Assembly: GCF_036067295.1 (NCBI RefSeq)
Contig: NZ_CP107954.1
Span: 3,348,001 to 3,412,000, forward strand
From: Kribbella sp. NBC_00382
Lineage (GTDB): Bacteria > Actinomycetota > Actinomycetes > Propionibacteriales > Kribbellaceae
Length of the DNA: 64,000 bases
Direction of reading: 5' to 3'
The number at the start of each line of letters is the position of its first letter. The stretch's first letter is position 1. The position numbers were made by a program, and so were the translations under genes. Positions 8,881 to 17,536 of this stretch are shown piece by piece. The notes under the pieces are model-generated. The model was not told the DNA's origin. It saw only the letters and a list, made by a program, of their open reading frames with translations, and did no database searches.

Positions 8881-8907
8881 AAGAATCCCCCCAGATTGTC
8901 AGCGAAC

Positions 8908-8952
8908 AATGGCGGTATCAAGAATTGGAATCGTTATTCCAATGCCGCCATT
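8908..8952 (-). promoter_or_regulatory. Two-part hairpin in the glmS leader
   Basis: Outer arms aatggcgg (8908-8915) and ccgccatt (8945-8952) enclose inner arms attggaat (8924-8931) and attccaat (8936-8943) around a cgtt loop. An 8-base bulge lies on one side and one base on the other. All pairs are perfect. It lies 28-72 bases upstream of the glmS GTG, so it would be in the transcript leader. Role (operator, RNA switch or protector) unknown. Confidence 0.65.
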
Positions 8953-9174
8953 TCCCTGGCTGACCATCGAAGAAATCAATGGAAAATAGTCCTCAGGGAC
9001 CCCGAAGGTGCCTCACATTGCGACCAGGGGCGGCGGCCGAGAAACAGTAAACCCCCGGCTACCTGGCGAAGTCAACGATCGGCCACTACCCAATTTCGCA
9101 AATGCAGAATTACCTATAATTACAATATTCGTTACCTATGTTCATAAGCCGCACTACCCACATTCGACCCACAT

Positions 9175-9215
9175 TGACATTTATCAAATCCTGGGGGGCG
9201 ACCGGGTAAATGTCA
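9175..9215. promoter_or_regulatory. Separated 9-bp perfect inverted repeat upstream of the operon
   Basis: tgacattta (9175-9183) and taaatgtca (9207-9215) are exact reverse complements, 23 bases apart, with half-site centres 32 bases apart (about three helix turns). That favours a looped or two-dimer operator over a terminator. It lies between the serine hydrolase stop and the AT-rich promoter area. Confidence 0.5.
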
Positions 9216-9247
9216 GTACCACCTGATTCAAGCGTTCGTCCCTCTAC

Positions 9248-10228
9248 TCAGGGGATGAGCACCCGAGCAACCGGCCAGGCCCCAGGAGAGGTGTTCGACA
9301 ACACCGTCCAGGTCGTCCCGGACGCCGGCTCATGCACCGACTTGAACGAAACCCCGGCATCGGCCCCGACCAACATCACCCTGTCGGACCGCTCATCCAG
9401 CCAAAACCCAAGCCCATACCGCCGACCTTGCTCCAGCACATCCACTCGAGCCCGCACAACCTCGTCCACCGACCCCACGATGCGGCCGCCGAAGAAAGCC
9501 CGCCAGAACTTGGAGATGTCCCCGGCCGTGCTGTGGATCCCCCCGTCCCCACTAGCCATCACCGGCAAATGAAACACATTCGACCGATCCACCCCATCGA
9601 TCGGCAGATACCCCACCGCCGCATCCCCCGGTAACTCATCGGCTCTTAGAAAGTCAGTCCTGTCCATCCCAGCCGGCCGAAGCACCCGCTCCCGCACCAA
9701 CTCGTGATACCCCACCCCACTGGCCCGCTCCGCCAATAAGGCCAACACCACAAACCCACCATTGCAATAACTGAACCGCTCCCCAGCCCCGAACTTACTG
9801 ACATGCCCCGCCAACAACGGCAAAAACGCCTCCGTCGACGTCAACTCATGCGCCGCACCGACAAAATAGTCAGTGATCTCCCCGCCTGCATCTTCGTCGA
9901 GATAATCCCCGATCCCCGAAGTATGCGTCAGCAAATGCTCAACCGTCACATCATCCGCAATCAACGGCAGATCATCACCAAGCAGCGATCGCGCAGTGGT
10001 CCCCAACTCCAGCAAGCCCTCCCGCACCAGCGAAACCACCGCCAACGCAGTAAACCCCTTGCTCCCACTGGCAATCCCGAACCGCGTATCCACGCCGTTG
10101 GCAACCCGATAGGCCCGATTCGCCAACCCATAAGCCTCAGCAAACTCGACCTCACCACCCCGGTCGACCCACACCACCCCAGAGAACCCAGTCTCCGCAG
10201 CAACCGCATCAATCTCCGCCTCCACCAT
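9248..10228 (-). CDS. Serine hydrolase, class C beta-lactamase/esterase family
   Basis: A 326-residue protein of the beta-lactamase (PBP4/EstB-like) family. The nucleophile motif is S54-G-S-K57, followed by a LLTHTSGIGDY block and the second motif YCN near residue 155. No signal peptide is visible, so it is probably cytoplasmic, an esterase or peptidase rather than a true beta-lactamase. It is transcribed towards the NRPS operon but separated by 367 bases. No obvious RBS precedes ATG 10228; the adjacent GTG (second codon) is an alternative. Substrate unknown. Confidence 0.85.
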   Translation of the reverse strand: MVEAEIDAVAAETGFSGVVWVDRGGEVEFAEAYGLANRAYRVANGVDTRFGIASGSKGFTALAVVSLVREGLLELGTTARSLLGDDLPLIADDVTVEHLLTHTSGIGDYLDEDAGGEITDYFVGAAHELTSTEAFLPLLAGHVSKFGAGERFSYCNGGFVVLALLAERASGVGYHELVRERVLRPAGMDRTDFLRADELPGDAAVGYLPIDGVDRSNVFHLPVMASGDGGIHSTAGDISKFWRAFFGGRIVGSVDEVVRARVDVLEQGRRYGLGFWLDERSDRVMLVGADAGVSFKSVHEPASGTTWTVLSNTSPGAWPVARVLIP

Positions 10229-10295
10229 GGCCGCAGATTAAGCCTCAATCCCAACCATCGACGACGCGGACGCACCGGCGTCTCGTTGACGTGGG

Positions 10296-10670
10296 TTATT
10301 TCTCGAGGGGTGGTGAGTCCGAGCCGATCCTCACGGTCTCCTCGGCGACGACCTCGATGATCCGCCCCCTCACTTCGGGGTCGAGATCAGGGGCCAGTTC
10401 GTACTTCACCCGAATGGTCCGGGCGACGACCGGTGCTGGCGGAGCGACGGACTTCTTCCGCAGATCGGTGTAGATGGTCCATCCGAGACCGGCAATGCTG
10501 ACGATCAGAGCACCGATGGATACCGGGTCGATGTACTGGTCGGGCGAAGTGGACCGGCCGTCGGCGGCCAGGGCCTGCTCGACTTCGGTCACGAGTCGCG
10601 GACCCAACGCCTGCTCCTGAGCCAGGCGAAGCGCGGCAGCGCGGGCGATGATCTGCTGGTCGTCAGTCAT
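10296..10670 (-). CDS. Small single-pass membrane protein, partner of the CHAT-STAND gene
   Basis: A 124-residue protein: an Ala/Gln-rich helical N-terminal half, one strong transmembrane segment near residues 50-67 ending in DLRKK, then a charged tail of about 55 residues. I do not recognise a family. The start (10670) lies inside the last codons of the CHAT-STAND-TPR gene (8-base overlap), so the two are co-translated. An effector, membrane anchor or sensor partner of that ATPase is the natural guess, unsupported by homology. Confidence 0.75.
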   Translation of the reverse strand: MTDDQQIIARAAALRLAQEQALGPRLVTEVEQALAADGRSTSPDQYIDPVSIGALIVSIAGLGWTIYTDLRKKSVAPPAPVVARTIRVKYELAPDLDPEVRGRIIEVVAEETVRIGSDSPPLEK

Positions 10671-13600
10671 GGGATAGGTCCTGTTCGTTGTCTTCTAGTT
10701 CGCGATATTGACCCACGAGGGCGCGGACTTCGCTGGGAAGGGCTTCTTCCAGCAGGTTCATCCACACTTGTTCGAGCAACGGTTCACCGAATTTCGCGCC
10801 AAGATGCCCGAACACGTACAGCGTCGTATGCGATGGGGGTTGGCTGAGCTGAAAGGTGATCGCGAGGCTTCGAACAATCCATTCGAGCGCTTCCTCGGCT
10901 CGGCCGTACTGCTCTGCGATCAGCGCGAGTTCCCGATAGGCCGTGGCCACGTCCGGCCAATTCTCCAGACGTTCGTTGATGGCAATCGACTTGAACTGCA
11001 AGTCAGCGGCTTCTTCCAGCTGTTGATGCTGGCGAGCGATAGACCCGAGATGGGAGAAGATCGACGCCACACTGGCGTGGTCTTGGAGCGCCTCGTAGAG
11101 TGGCAGGCTTTTGAGGATCCAGGCTACGGCGTTCTCGTCATCTCCTTGCTGCCATGCGATGACCCCCAGCTGGCGATAGCAGCGGGCCAAACCTGGGCGA
11201 TCTCTGAGTTCTTCCAGCAGGGTCAGGGCTTGCCGGTTCCAATGATCGGCTTGGCTGAGGTCGTTCTGCAGAACCGCGAGCGCGCCAAGTTGGTGGTAGG
11301 CACGAGCCAGCCCGGGGCGATCGCCCAGACCCGCTTTGATCCTCAGCGACTTGAGAAACCAGTCTTCGGCCTGTGGATAGTCCCCCCGAGCCATAAAGAC
11401 CAGTGCGAGTTCGTGATAGGTGGAAGCCAGCGCCGGCTGATTCTCCGCGGCCTCCTCGATCGTCAGGGCTCGACGGAGCCACCGGTCGGCTTCGTCGAGG
11501 TCGTTCTGCACCTGGGCCACGATGCCGAGTTGGTGGCAGCTCATGGCGACGAGCGTGTGGTCTTCCAGTTCCTCGAAGATGGCCAGCGACTTCAGATGCC
11601 AGCTCACTGCTTGCTGAAGGTTTCTTCGGTGCAAGGCGATGATCCCGAGCTCGTGGAACGAGCTTGCGAGGGTCCGACGCTGACTGGCCGAGGGTGGCTG
11701 ACTCTCGGCCATCCGGACGATGGCTTGGTGGATCTGCTCACCCTCAACGATCTTCCCGTCGTCCATCTGACGGCTGGCCTGCGCCGTCACCACGAACAGC
11801 CACAGCTGACCGGCAGCTGTTTCGGCGGCCGGTGGGGAGCCGTCCAGCCCTTCGACGGCCAGCCTTGCCCGATCGATCCAGGTGTTGGCCTCAGCGGCCA
11901 ATCCACGCTTGGTGAGGTAGAGGTCGAACGGTGCGAGGATCGACTGTGCATCCCCCCATCGCTCCGATTCGAGAGCGACGCCGACCATGGCGCCCAGGGT
12001 GTGGCGATGGCGATCCATCATCGCCAAGGACGCTGCGGCCCCCGCCGACGAGATCGCGACGTTGAGCAAGTCGGCCAGCTCGCTGACCACTGACAGCATG
12101 CATCTCTGAGCCGCTGCGATCTCATGCTCGTATTCGGAGCCGCTGTCATCACGCCATCGACTGGTCAGATACGCAGGCAAGGCCGGATGGATCTGGTACA
12201 TCCCCGCACCGAGTGAAGTCAGCAGGCCGACGTCGGTTGCCTCATCCAGCGCCGCGGACCATGCGGCCTGAGTTCGCCCCTGGAACCTGGCCGGAGAGGA
12301 ATCGTAGGCGCTGACGGCGGCGAGAACATCAGCGTCGGCAACGCCGTAGAACAGCGACACTGCAACCAGCAGTTCACGAGTCGCCGGGCTCAAGTGGTCG
12401 AAGGAGTACGAGATGCTGGCGGCAAGAGAGGTCGTACGCCCACCACCAACCAACCCGGGGAGCGGAGTCGTGCCCTTCAGGCCGTCCAGCAGTTCACCGG
12501 CTGGGGTGGCCGACAGATGGGGCAGGATCAAGCGCATGCTGAGTGGGTGACCGTCGAGCCACTGGAGAAGCTCACCGAAAGTTCGTTGTGCTCTCCGCTG
12601 CACGGATACTGCATACGGCGCGAGCAGATTGTCGGCGTACTCGTTGGCCTCGTCCGGGCTCAGACCGCCGACAGCGACTCGCCGGGTCTCCGCGCCGAGC
12701 CAATCCTCTCTGCTTCGGCTCGTGATGAGGACGGCACTCTTTCCACCGGAGGCGACCTGCTGCAGAAAGTCGACGATCTCCTGCAGTTCCTGAGCGGACG
12801 GGGGAGGTGTCGCATGCGACGGATCCGGCATGCTGCGCACGGACTCGAAGTTGTCCCAGATCAGCAGGAGTCGCTGTTCGGCTGAGAAGTCGAGGACCAC
12901 CCGGCGTCGTTCTTCGGGCGGAAGCTGCCCGAACTGGGATCCGAAGACCTGTAGACCGATCGCGTCGACGACGCTGGGCAGGCCGAACGACACGCTACCG
13001 GGTTCGAAAGAGTGCCAGACCACCCACTCCGGCTGCTCGACGCCACCGGTGGCCTGCCACCAGCGGCCGAAAGCTTTGGCCAGCTCGGTTTTGCCCGTCC
13101 CCGCGGGACCGTTGAGGACGACCACCCGCTGAAGACGAAGAGCAACCTCCAGGTCGTAGAACAGGCCGTCCCTGCCGATGAAGTCGTCGGTGGGAGCGAG
13201 GGGATCGGATCGGTCCACGGATACGGTTCGGCGAAGCCGGTCAAGTACTTGGTCCATTGACTCGGCGGGGGTGTGAGTCGGTACCAGCTGGGGGAACACC
13301 ACCGGCGCGCGCTCGTAGTGCACCGGGACCAGCCAGTCGGACAACGGCATCGGCCCGCGCGGGCTCGGACGCTCCGAGGTTCTGGCCAGCTGGGACCGTC
13401 CCGCTGACATCGCGGAACTGACGGTGTCCCCCGCGAACAGACGCTCGTAGAACGCGGTCATGAACTCGGCCGCCGCGATCGCGTACACGCTGTAGGCCAT
13501 CGCGACGACGGACGCACAGCCGTACTGCAGTAGCTGACCCGCGACGTTGGCCTCGAGCTCCTTGCCGACCGCGCCGGACTGGCAAGCGTTCAGAACGACC

Positions 13601-14445
13601 AGCGGCACCTGCGCTTCGGCCAGTACCGAGGCGACCGTAGCGGCAGGGACCGGATCGGAGCCGCCGTTCGGCTTCTCGAATATGAGGACTCCGGTATCGC
13701 CTCTGGAGTCGAGCGTCAGCGGAACCCCAAGGTCCGGCCGGCGCTTGTTGAGAGCGCCGTGTCCATCGAAGTGGACAATCTGAAACGGGATGCCGTCAGC
13801 TTGTGCCTCGGTCAGCCGCAGCTTGAGCGCCTCCAGGGTCGGGGGCCGCAGTACCACCAGCTCGACGTCGCCACGGATCGCCGGCGCCCGGCGGACCATC
13901 CGCCGGGCGATCATCTGGTAACCGACATCTGCTGCCCCGGCCGGCCGGGATATGACCATCAGAACGCGGAGACGCTGACCGGAAACGCGGAAGACCTCGC
14001 CTGGCCCCGCCGCGGGGATACTCCGGCTGATCGCTACGCCGTCCAGCACCAGCGGCGCCGTTCGATCGGGGTCGTGCATGAGTTCCCATGGTTGCCCGAG
14101 TAACTCGGGGGAGCGGGACCGGAACACGATTTCGAGTGGAGTGCCCCGGCTCCGCAAGCGAATGTAGGCGTCGCGGGCCGCACCGGAGCCGAAGACCGCC
14201 GCAAAAATATCCTGGCCCCAAGACCGCAACCGATCGGCGATCCGCGGGCCGGCGTCCTCGTAGACACCGAACGGCGTCCGGAGGTAGTCCTCCAGGTACC
14301 AGCGAATCTCTTCCAGCGCAGGCTCGTCCACTGGCCAGACCAGCCGCTGACCTGCCCCACCCGCCGGCTCGGGCAGCTCCCCGCCGATCCAGGTGTAAAC
14401 CCGAACGAGACCATCCGCTTCCAGCTCGACCAGCAAACGATCCAC
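10663..14445 (-). CDS. CHAT protease-STAND/NB-ARC ATPase-TPR protein
   Basis: A 1260-residue three-part protein. A caspase-like CHAT domain (about 90-380) has the probable dyad His229 in HFDGHGA and Cys288 in VLNACQSG. A STAND NTPase (about 420-760) has the P-loop GPAGTGKTE with Lys452, Walker B LLLIWDNFE and a following SRSRE sensor. Seven or eight tandem tetratricopeptide repeats of about 40 residues (about 890-1230) follow, each with a LGxIA/ALxIxE pattern. Such protease-switch-repeat proteins are known from bacterial conflict and programmed-death systems: the repeats sense, the NTPase oligomerises and the protease fires. GTG start with GGGGGA upstream. It is co-translated with a small membrane protein (8-base overlap). 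Target and trigger unknown. Confidence 0.9.
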   Translation of the reverse strand: MDRLLVELEADGLVRVYTWIGGELPEPAGGAGQRLVWPVDEPALEEIRWYLEDYLRTPFGVYEDAGPRIADRLRSWGQDIFAAVFGSGAARDAYIRLRSRGTPLEIVFRSRSPELLGQPWELMHDPDRTAPLVLDGVAISRSIPAAGPGEVFRVSGQRLRVLMVISRPAGAADVGYQMIARRMVRRAPAIRGDVELVVLRPPTLEALKLRLTEAQADGIPFQIVHFDGHGALNKRRPDLGVPLTLDSRGDTGVLIFEKPNGGSDPVPAATVASVLAEAQVPLVVLNACQSGAVGKELEANVAGQLLQYGCASVVAMAYSVYAIAAAEFMTAFYERLFAGDTVSSAMSAGRSQLARTSERPSPRGPMPLSDWLVPVHYERAPVVFPQLVPTHTPAESMDQVLDRLRRTVSVDRSDPLAPTDDFIGRDGLFYDLEVALRLQRVVVLNGPAGTGKTELAKAFGRWWQATGGVEQPEWVVWHSFEPGSVSFGLPSVVDAIGLQVFGSQFGQLPPEERRRVVLDFSAEQRLLLIWDNFESVRSMPDPSHATPPPSAQELQEIVDFLQQVASGGKSAVLITSRSREDWLGAETRRVAVGGLSPDEANEYADNLLAPYAVSVQRRAQRTFGELLQWLDGHPLSMRLILPHLSATPAGELLDGLKGTTPLPGLVGGGRTTSLAASISYSFDHLSPATRELLVAVSLFYGVADADVLAAVSAYDSSPARFQGRTQAAWSAALDEATDVGLLTSLGAGMYQIHPALPAYLTSRWRDDSGSEYEHEIAAAQRCMLSVVSELADLLNVAISSAGAAASLAMMDRHRHTLGAMVGVALESERWGDAQSILAPFDLYLTKRGLAAEANTWIDRARLAVEGLDGSPPAAETAAGQLWLFVVTAQASRQMDDGKIVEGEQIHQAIVRMAESQPPSASQRRTLASSFHELGIIALHRRNLQQAVSWHLKSLAIFEELEDHTLVAMSCHQLGIVAQVQNDLDEADRWLRRALTIEEAAENQPALASTYHELALVFMARGDYPQAEDWFLKSLRIKAGLGDRPGLARAYHQLGALAVLQNDLSQADHWNRQALTLLEELRDRPGLARCYRQLGVIAWQQGDDENAVAWILKSLPLYEALQDHASVASIFSHLGSIARQHQQLEEAADLQFKSIAINERLENWPDVATAYRELALIAEQYGRAEEALEWIVRSLAITFQLSQPPSHTTLYVFGHLGAKFGEPLLEQVWMNLLEEALPSEVRALVGQYRELEDNEQDLSHD

Positions 14446-14689
14446 AGACTCCCCCGCCGCACCGCTCCGAACCGAACTCCAAGGATGCCAACGATTCCCA
14501 TCCAGAGCCAGTCACCACCCGCCACACAGCAGCTCGGCCGGCCTTGTCAGCGGCATGGGGGTCGCGCGCGGGGGCGTGCGTCGTACGAGTACCCGACGTG
14601 CGGTCGAAGCCGAACGCATCGTCGCGTTCGGCGTGGCCTGCCGGCATCAAGACTTAGCGAGCCGGCCGTACCCGCAGCCGATGGGTGCT

Positions 14690-15103
14690 CTAACGGAGAA
14701 TGTGCTTCGTCGTTCTGACGGCCTCGGCGGTCCCATCTGGGTAAACCGCGAAGATTGCGACCACCACCGAGGTGTATCCACCACGGACACTGTCAACGGA
14801 GGTGATCGACCCTTCGGTGTACGCGCCATCGCAGACGGTCGGGGTCTTCGCTCCGGCGTACTCCCTGGTCCCCACGAAGGGGATGATTGCGCCGTACCGG
14901 CAGCCGCTTCCGGGTGACGTGCTGATCCGGCCGTAAGCCGAGACCGTTTGGTTGGAGAACGAGACGCTGCCCTTGTACCAGGTGGCGCCGTAGTCCGTGT
15001 AGAAGTCTTTCCCAGCCGTCGTGGCCGCCTGCGCCGGCGCTGTGATGCCGATGGTTCCAAGCGCCGCAACAAGACCGATGCCGGCAGTGACAACTCGTCG
15101 CAT
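14690..15103 (-). CDS. Small secreted protein, unknown function
   Basis: A 137-residue protein with a clear Sec signal: RR, a hydrophobic Val/Leu/Gly/Ile core, and cleavage after APAQA (about residue 26). The mature part is Tyr/Ser/Thr-rich with two cysteines, consistent with a small beta-rich extracellular protein. Start ATG 15103 is chosen because AGGAG lies 7-11 bases upstream and the signal peptide begins there. No family recognised. The 244 bases to the CHAT gene hold nothing I can identify. Confidence 0.75.
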   Translation of the reverse strand: MRRVVTAGIGLVAALGTIGITAPAQAATTAGKDFYTDYGATWYKGSVSFSNQTVSAYGRISTSPGSGCRYGAIIPFVGTREYAGAKTPTVCDGAYTEGSITSVDSVRGGYTSVVVAIFAVYPDGTAEAVRTTKHILR

Positions 15104-15547
15104 ATGTGCTCCTCGAGAGTGTTCGTTGAGTCGCAAGGAGTGTGCCTTAGTTGCATCCGGCAATGAAAGCTTTCTGCAACTTGTGGCAATGTGACGAATC
15201 AGTCGCCGAGGAGCGCGAGTCCAACAGCCGGGGGTACGCGAAGCAGATCCCCGACGCCACGCTGCCGAACGTCGGCTCCCACAGCTCAACTCGCAGAGCG
15301 TCGGCTGAATCCCAAGGCGCGATTGTTGCGTAGTCATGCCGCTTCGTCCACGGGTGGTGGGCGCCATCCGGCTCAGGCACGGAGACGCCGACGTCGCGCG
15401 AAGCCCACCAGGTCGAGCCTGGCTTGTCGGCCGGCCAGCCGCGGGTTTGCTCTCACGGCGGCGGGACGAGCGACGGAGGAGCGAGGTAGCCGGGGGGGTG
15501 GGGAGCACGGCGACGGAGGAGCCGCGCGTGGGCAGCCGTCGTACGGG
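15104..15547. other. Gene-poor stretch with a 13-base direct repeat
   Basis: Between the secreted-protein gene and tRNA-Lys I find no convincing gene. gcgacggaggagc occurs at 15470-15482 and again at 15510-15522, 40 bases apart, in a very G-rich stretch. Confidence 0.5.
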
Positions 15548-15623
15548 TGGTAGGCCCCGTCGGACTCGAACCGACAACCCGCGGATTAAAAGTCCGCTGC
15601 TCTGCCAATTGAGCTAGGGGCCC
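15548..15623 (-). tRNA. tRNA-Lys (anticodon TTT), CCA encoded
   Basis: The full cloverleaf can be drawn on the minus strand: acceptor GGGCCCC pairing with GGGGCCT (one G-U at 1-72), D arm GCTC/GAGC, anticodon stem GCGGA/TCCGC with loop CTTTTAA (anticodon TTT), and T arm GTCGG-TTCGAGT-CCGAC. The discriminator A is followed by an encoded CCA (15548-15550). No integrase or duplicated 3' end nearby suggests use as an attachment site. Confidence 0.95.
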
Positions 15624-15829
15624 GGGTGTGTGGGGACAGTCTGTCAGGTGTTGGGGGTGGATCGCGAATGGGTAGACCAGCGGGTCGACTGGTTTCGGAG
15701 GGTAGTTAAAACATTACGAACGGTTGAACCGGATGGGGTGGTGGGTCGTTCTGGGGGTGAGGGCATCCCCCGGTGCCGACCTGTGGTGGGGGATGCGTGG
15801 ACCCGTCCGTTCACCGTGAGGAGCAAGTG

Positions 15830-16252
15830 ATGAGTGTGCTGGAGCGCTGGCAGGACCAGGTACTGGCCGTTTTCCGGATCGTTGTGGGGTTCTTGTTCGC
15901 GACGCATGGGATCGCGTCGATGTTCGGCGTGCTGGGGACCAAGCAGGTGGAGGCGTTCGTCTGGCCGGGGTGGTGGGCGTCGGCGATCCAGGTTGTCGCG
16001 GGGGCGCTCGTGATGGTGGGGTTGGGGACCCGGTACGCCGCTTTGCTGTGCTCTGGTTCGATGGCCTACGCGTACTTCACCGTGCATCAGCCTGGTGGGC
16101 TGTTCCCGGTGGAGAACGGTGGCGAGAAGCCGGCGTTGTTCGCGTTCGCGTTCCTGCTGATCGCGTTCTTCGGGTCTGGTGTCTGGGCGCTGGAGAAGTT
16201 GCCGGTGTTCAAGCAGCAGGAGGCGCGGCAGCTGGCAGCTGCGACTGAGTGA
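15830..16252 (+). CDS. DoxX-family membrane protein
   Basis: A 140-residue protein with four hydrophobic helices, a THGIASMFG motif in the first and QVVAGALVMVGLGTR in the second, as in DoxX/SURF4-like proteins. Members are linked to redox balance, often beside ECF sigma factors. Start ATG 15830 follows GAGGAGC. Its stop overlaps a possible GTG start of the sigma factor gene, so the three genes 15830-17471 form one operon. Confidence 0.88.
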   Translation: MSVLERWQDQVLAVFRIVVGFLFATHGIASMFGVLGTKQVEAFVWPGWWASAIQVVAGALVMVGLGTRYAALLCSGSMAYAYFTVHQPGGLFPVENGGEKPALFAFAFLLIAFFGSGVWALEKLPVFKQQEARQLAAATE

Positions 16253-16302
16253 CCCCGGGTAGGCCGGACGATGAGCCGCACGACGACTGGACGGGAGTGC
16301 CG

Positions 16303-16812
16303 ATGGCCGACGACCGCGCGGCGCTGCTGCGGGAGCTGCACGACGTGCATGCGCCCTCGTTGTGGCGGTTCGTCGTCCGGCTGACCGGGGACGACCGGTT
16401 CGCCGAGGATGTCGTTCAGGAGACCCTGCTGCGGGCGTGGCGGCGCCCGCAGATCCTGACCGAGGACGAGGCGGGGGCCCGGGCCTGGCTGTTCACGGTG
16501 GCGCGCAACCTCGTCATCGACGACCGGCGCAGTGCCCGGGTCACCCGGGAGGTGGCCAGTGACGACCTGCCGGAGAGACCCAGCGCCGACCACGCGAACG
16601 CAGTACTGGACGCATGGCTGGTGTCTGACTCGCTGGCCCAGTTGTCGGACGACCACCGGCAGGTGATCGTGCGCGCGTACTACGGCCGGCGCACGGTCAC
16701 CGACATCGCCAAGGAGCTCGACATACCGGCCGGCACGGTGAAGTCGCGGCTGCACTACGGGCTGCGGGCGCTGAAGCTGGCGCTGCAGGAGAGGGGGGTG
16801 ACGAAGGAATGA
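16303..16812 (+). CDS. ECF RNA polymerase sigma factor, SigK/SigL-like
   Basis: A 169-residue ECF sigma. Region 2 is LLRELHDVHAPSLWRFVVRL through the DVVQETLLRAWRRP motif and the VARNLVIDDRR helix. Region 4 is SLAQLSDDHRQVIVRAYYGRR through IPAGTVKSRLHYGLRAL. ATG 16303 with GGAG five bases upstream is preferred; a GTG at 16249 overlapping the DoxX stop (GTGA) would add 18 residues. Its stop overlaps the anti-sigma start (ATGA). The operon is probably autoregulated, but I could not identify its promoter by eye. Confidence 0.93.
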   Translation: MADDRAALLRELHDVHAPSLWRFVVRLTGDDRFAEDVVQETLLRAWRRPQILTEDEAGARAWLFTVARNLVIDDRRSARVTREVASDDLPERPSADHANAVLDAWLVSDSLAQLSDDHRQVIVRAYYGRRTVTDIAKELDIPAGTVKSRLHYGLRALKLALQERGVTKE

Positions 16813-17471
16813 GCGACCCGTACCGGGAGTGGGATGCGGCGTACCTGCTCGGGGCGTTGTCGGCGAAGGACCGGCGGGCCTACGAGGGACACCTGGCCGA
16901 CTGCCAGGAGTGTTCGGAGGCGATAAAGGAGCTGGCCGGCGTACCGGGGACTCTGGCGGTACTGCCGGACGACCGGGCGCTGGCCACCCTCACCGCCCCT
17001 CCGCCCAACCTGCTGCCGGGCCTGGTGCGCAGTGTGCAACGGGACCGGCGGCGCAAGCGGTACCGGCTCGCTGCGGTGGTGGCTGCTACAGCCGCCACCG
17101 CGGCGGTCGCCGGCGTGGTGTTCCAGGGGACGCTCGGCAGAGATGAGCCCAGCAGCGACACTGTGGTCCTGGCGCAGACAGTGGCGAGCAAGCTCACCGC
17201 CGACGCGAGGCTGGTGGACGAGCCGTGGGGGACCACTATCGAGATCAGCTGCCGCTACGAGGAGCTGGCCACGCCCAGTGAGCGGGCTCGCGGCTACGAG
17301 CTGTACGTCACCGACGACAGCGGCAAGGCGACACTGCTGGCGAGCTGGACGGCAGCCCCCGGTACGACGGTGAAGCCGGCCACCACGACCAAGCTGCACC
17401 GCGCCCAGATCAAGGGGCTCGACATCCGCGGCGCCGAGTCGGGCCGAGTGCTGCTGGCCGTCTCTTTCTGA
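16809..17471 (+). CDS. Zinc-finger anti-sigma factor, RskA-like
   Basis: A 220-residue membrane protein. The N-terminal anti-sigma domain has the zinc motif H-LAD-C-QE-C near residues 28-35 (HxxxCxxC). One transmembrane helix follows an RRRKRYR stop-transfer stretch at about 80-100, and an extracytoplasmic domain with a Ser/Thr-rich beta pattern closes the protein. It should hold the sigma factor 4 bases upstream at the membrane until regulated proteolysis. Confidence 0.93.
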   Translation: MSDPYREWDAAYLLGALSAKDRRAYEGHLADCQECSEAIKELAGVPGTLAVLPDDRALATLTAPPPNLLPGLVRSVQRDRRRKRYRLAAVVAATAATAAVAGVVFQGTLGRDEPSSDTVVLAQTVASKLTADARLVDEPWGTTIEISCRYEELATPSERARGYELYVTDDSGKATLLASWTAAPGTTVKPATTTKLHRAQIKGLDIRGAESGRVLLAVSF

Positions 17472-17536
17472 AACTGGTTGCCTCCAGCCACCCAGTAGTT
17501 GATTGACCACGGTTCGAAAGGGCACCTGTCACTTAG

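Larger units (their letters stand above)
8881..9247. promoter_or_regulatory. AT-rich leader/promoter region of the glutamate mutase-NRPS operon
   Basis: This gene-free stretch of 367 bases is clearly AT-richer than its surroundings, most strongly around 9095-9190, and is the only place where the operon's promoter can lie unless it is read through from the serine hydrolase. I see no clean actinobacterial -35/-10 pair on the minus strand. It contains a bulged hairpin (8908-8952) and a separated inverted repeat (9175-9215), listed separately. No B12 riboswitch B12-box could be found despite the B12 enzyme downstream. Confidence 0.6.

Noticed and set aside
9110..9125. TATAAT on the plus strand as a promoter
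   Set aside because: It fits the consensus -10, but no good -35 lies at the right distance and nothing on the plus strand downstream is a gene until far beyond; base composition of an AT-rich leader explains it.
8881..9247. B12 riboswitch ahead of the glutamate mutase genes
   Set aside because: Expected for a B12 enzyme, but no B12-box or the conserved core could be found on the minus strand; only unrelated inverted repeats are present.
9248..10228. The serine hydrolase as first gene of the peptide operon
   Set aside because: Same strand, but 367 bases of AT-rich control region separate it from glmS while all operon junctions overlap; a separate unit is more likely.
9803..10360. Plus-strand frame opposite the serine hydrolase gene
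   Set aside because: It is a composition-driven mirror of the hydrolase gene, with Arg/Pro-rich content and no RBS.
15470..15522. Start of a CRISPR or tandem array
   Set aside because: Only two 13-base copies, no regular spacing beyond them and no cas genes in the window.
15551..15623. tRNA-Lys as an integration site
   Set aside because: No integrase, no repeat of the tRNA 3' end and no mobile genes within reach on either side.
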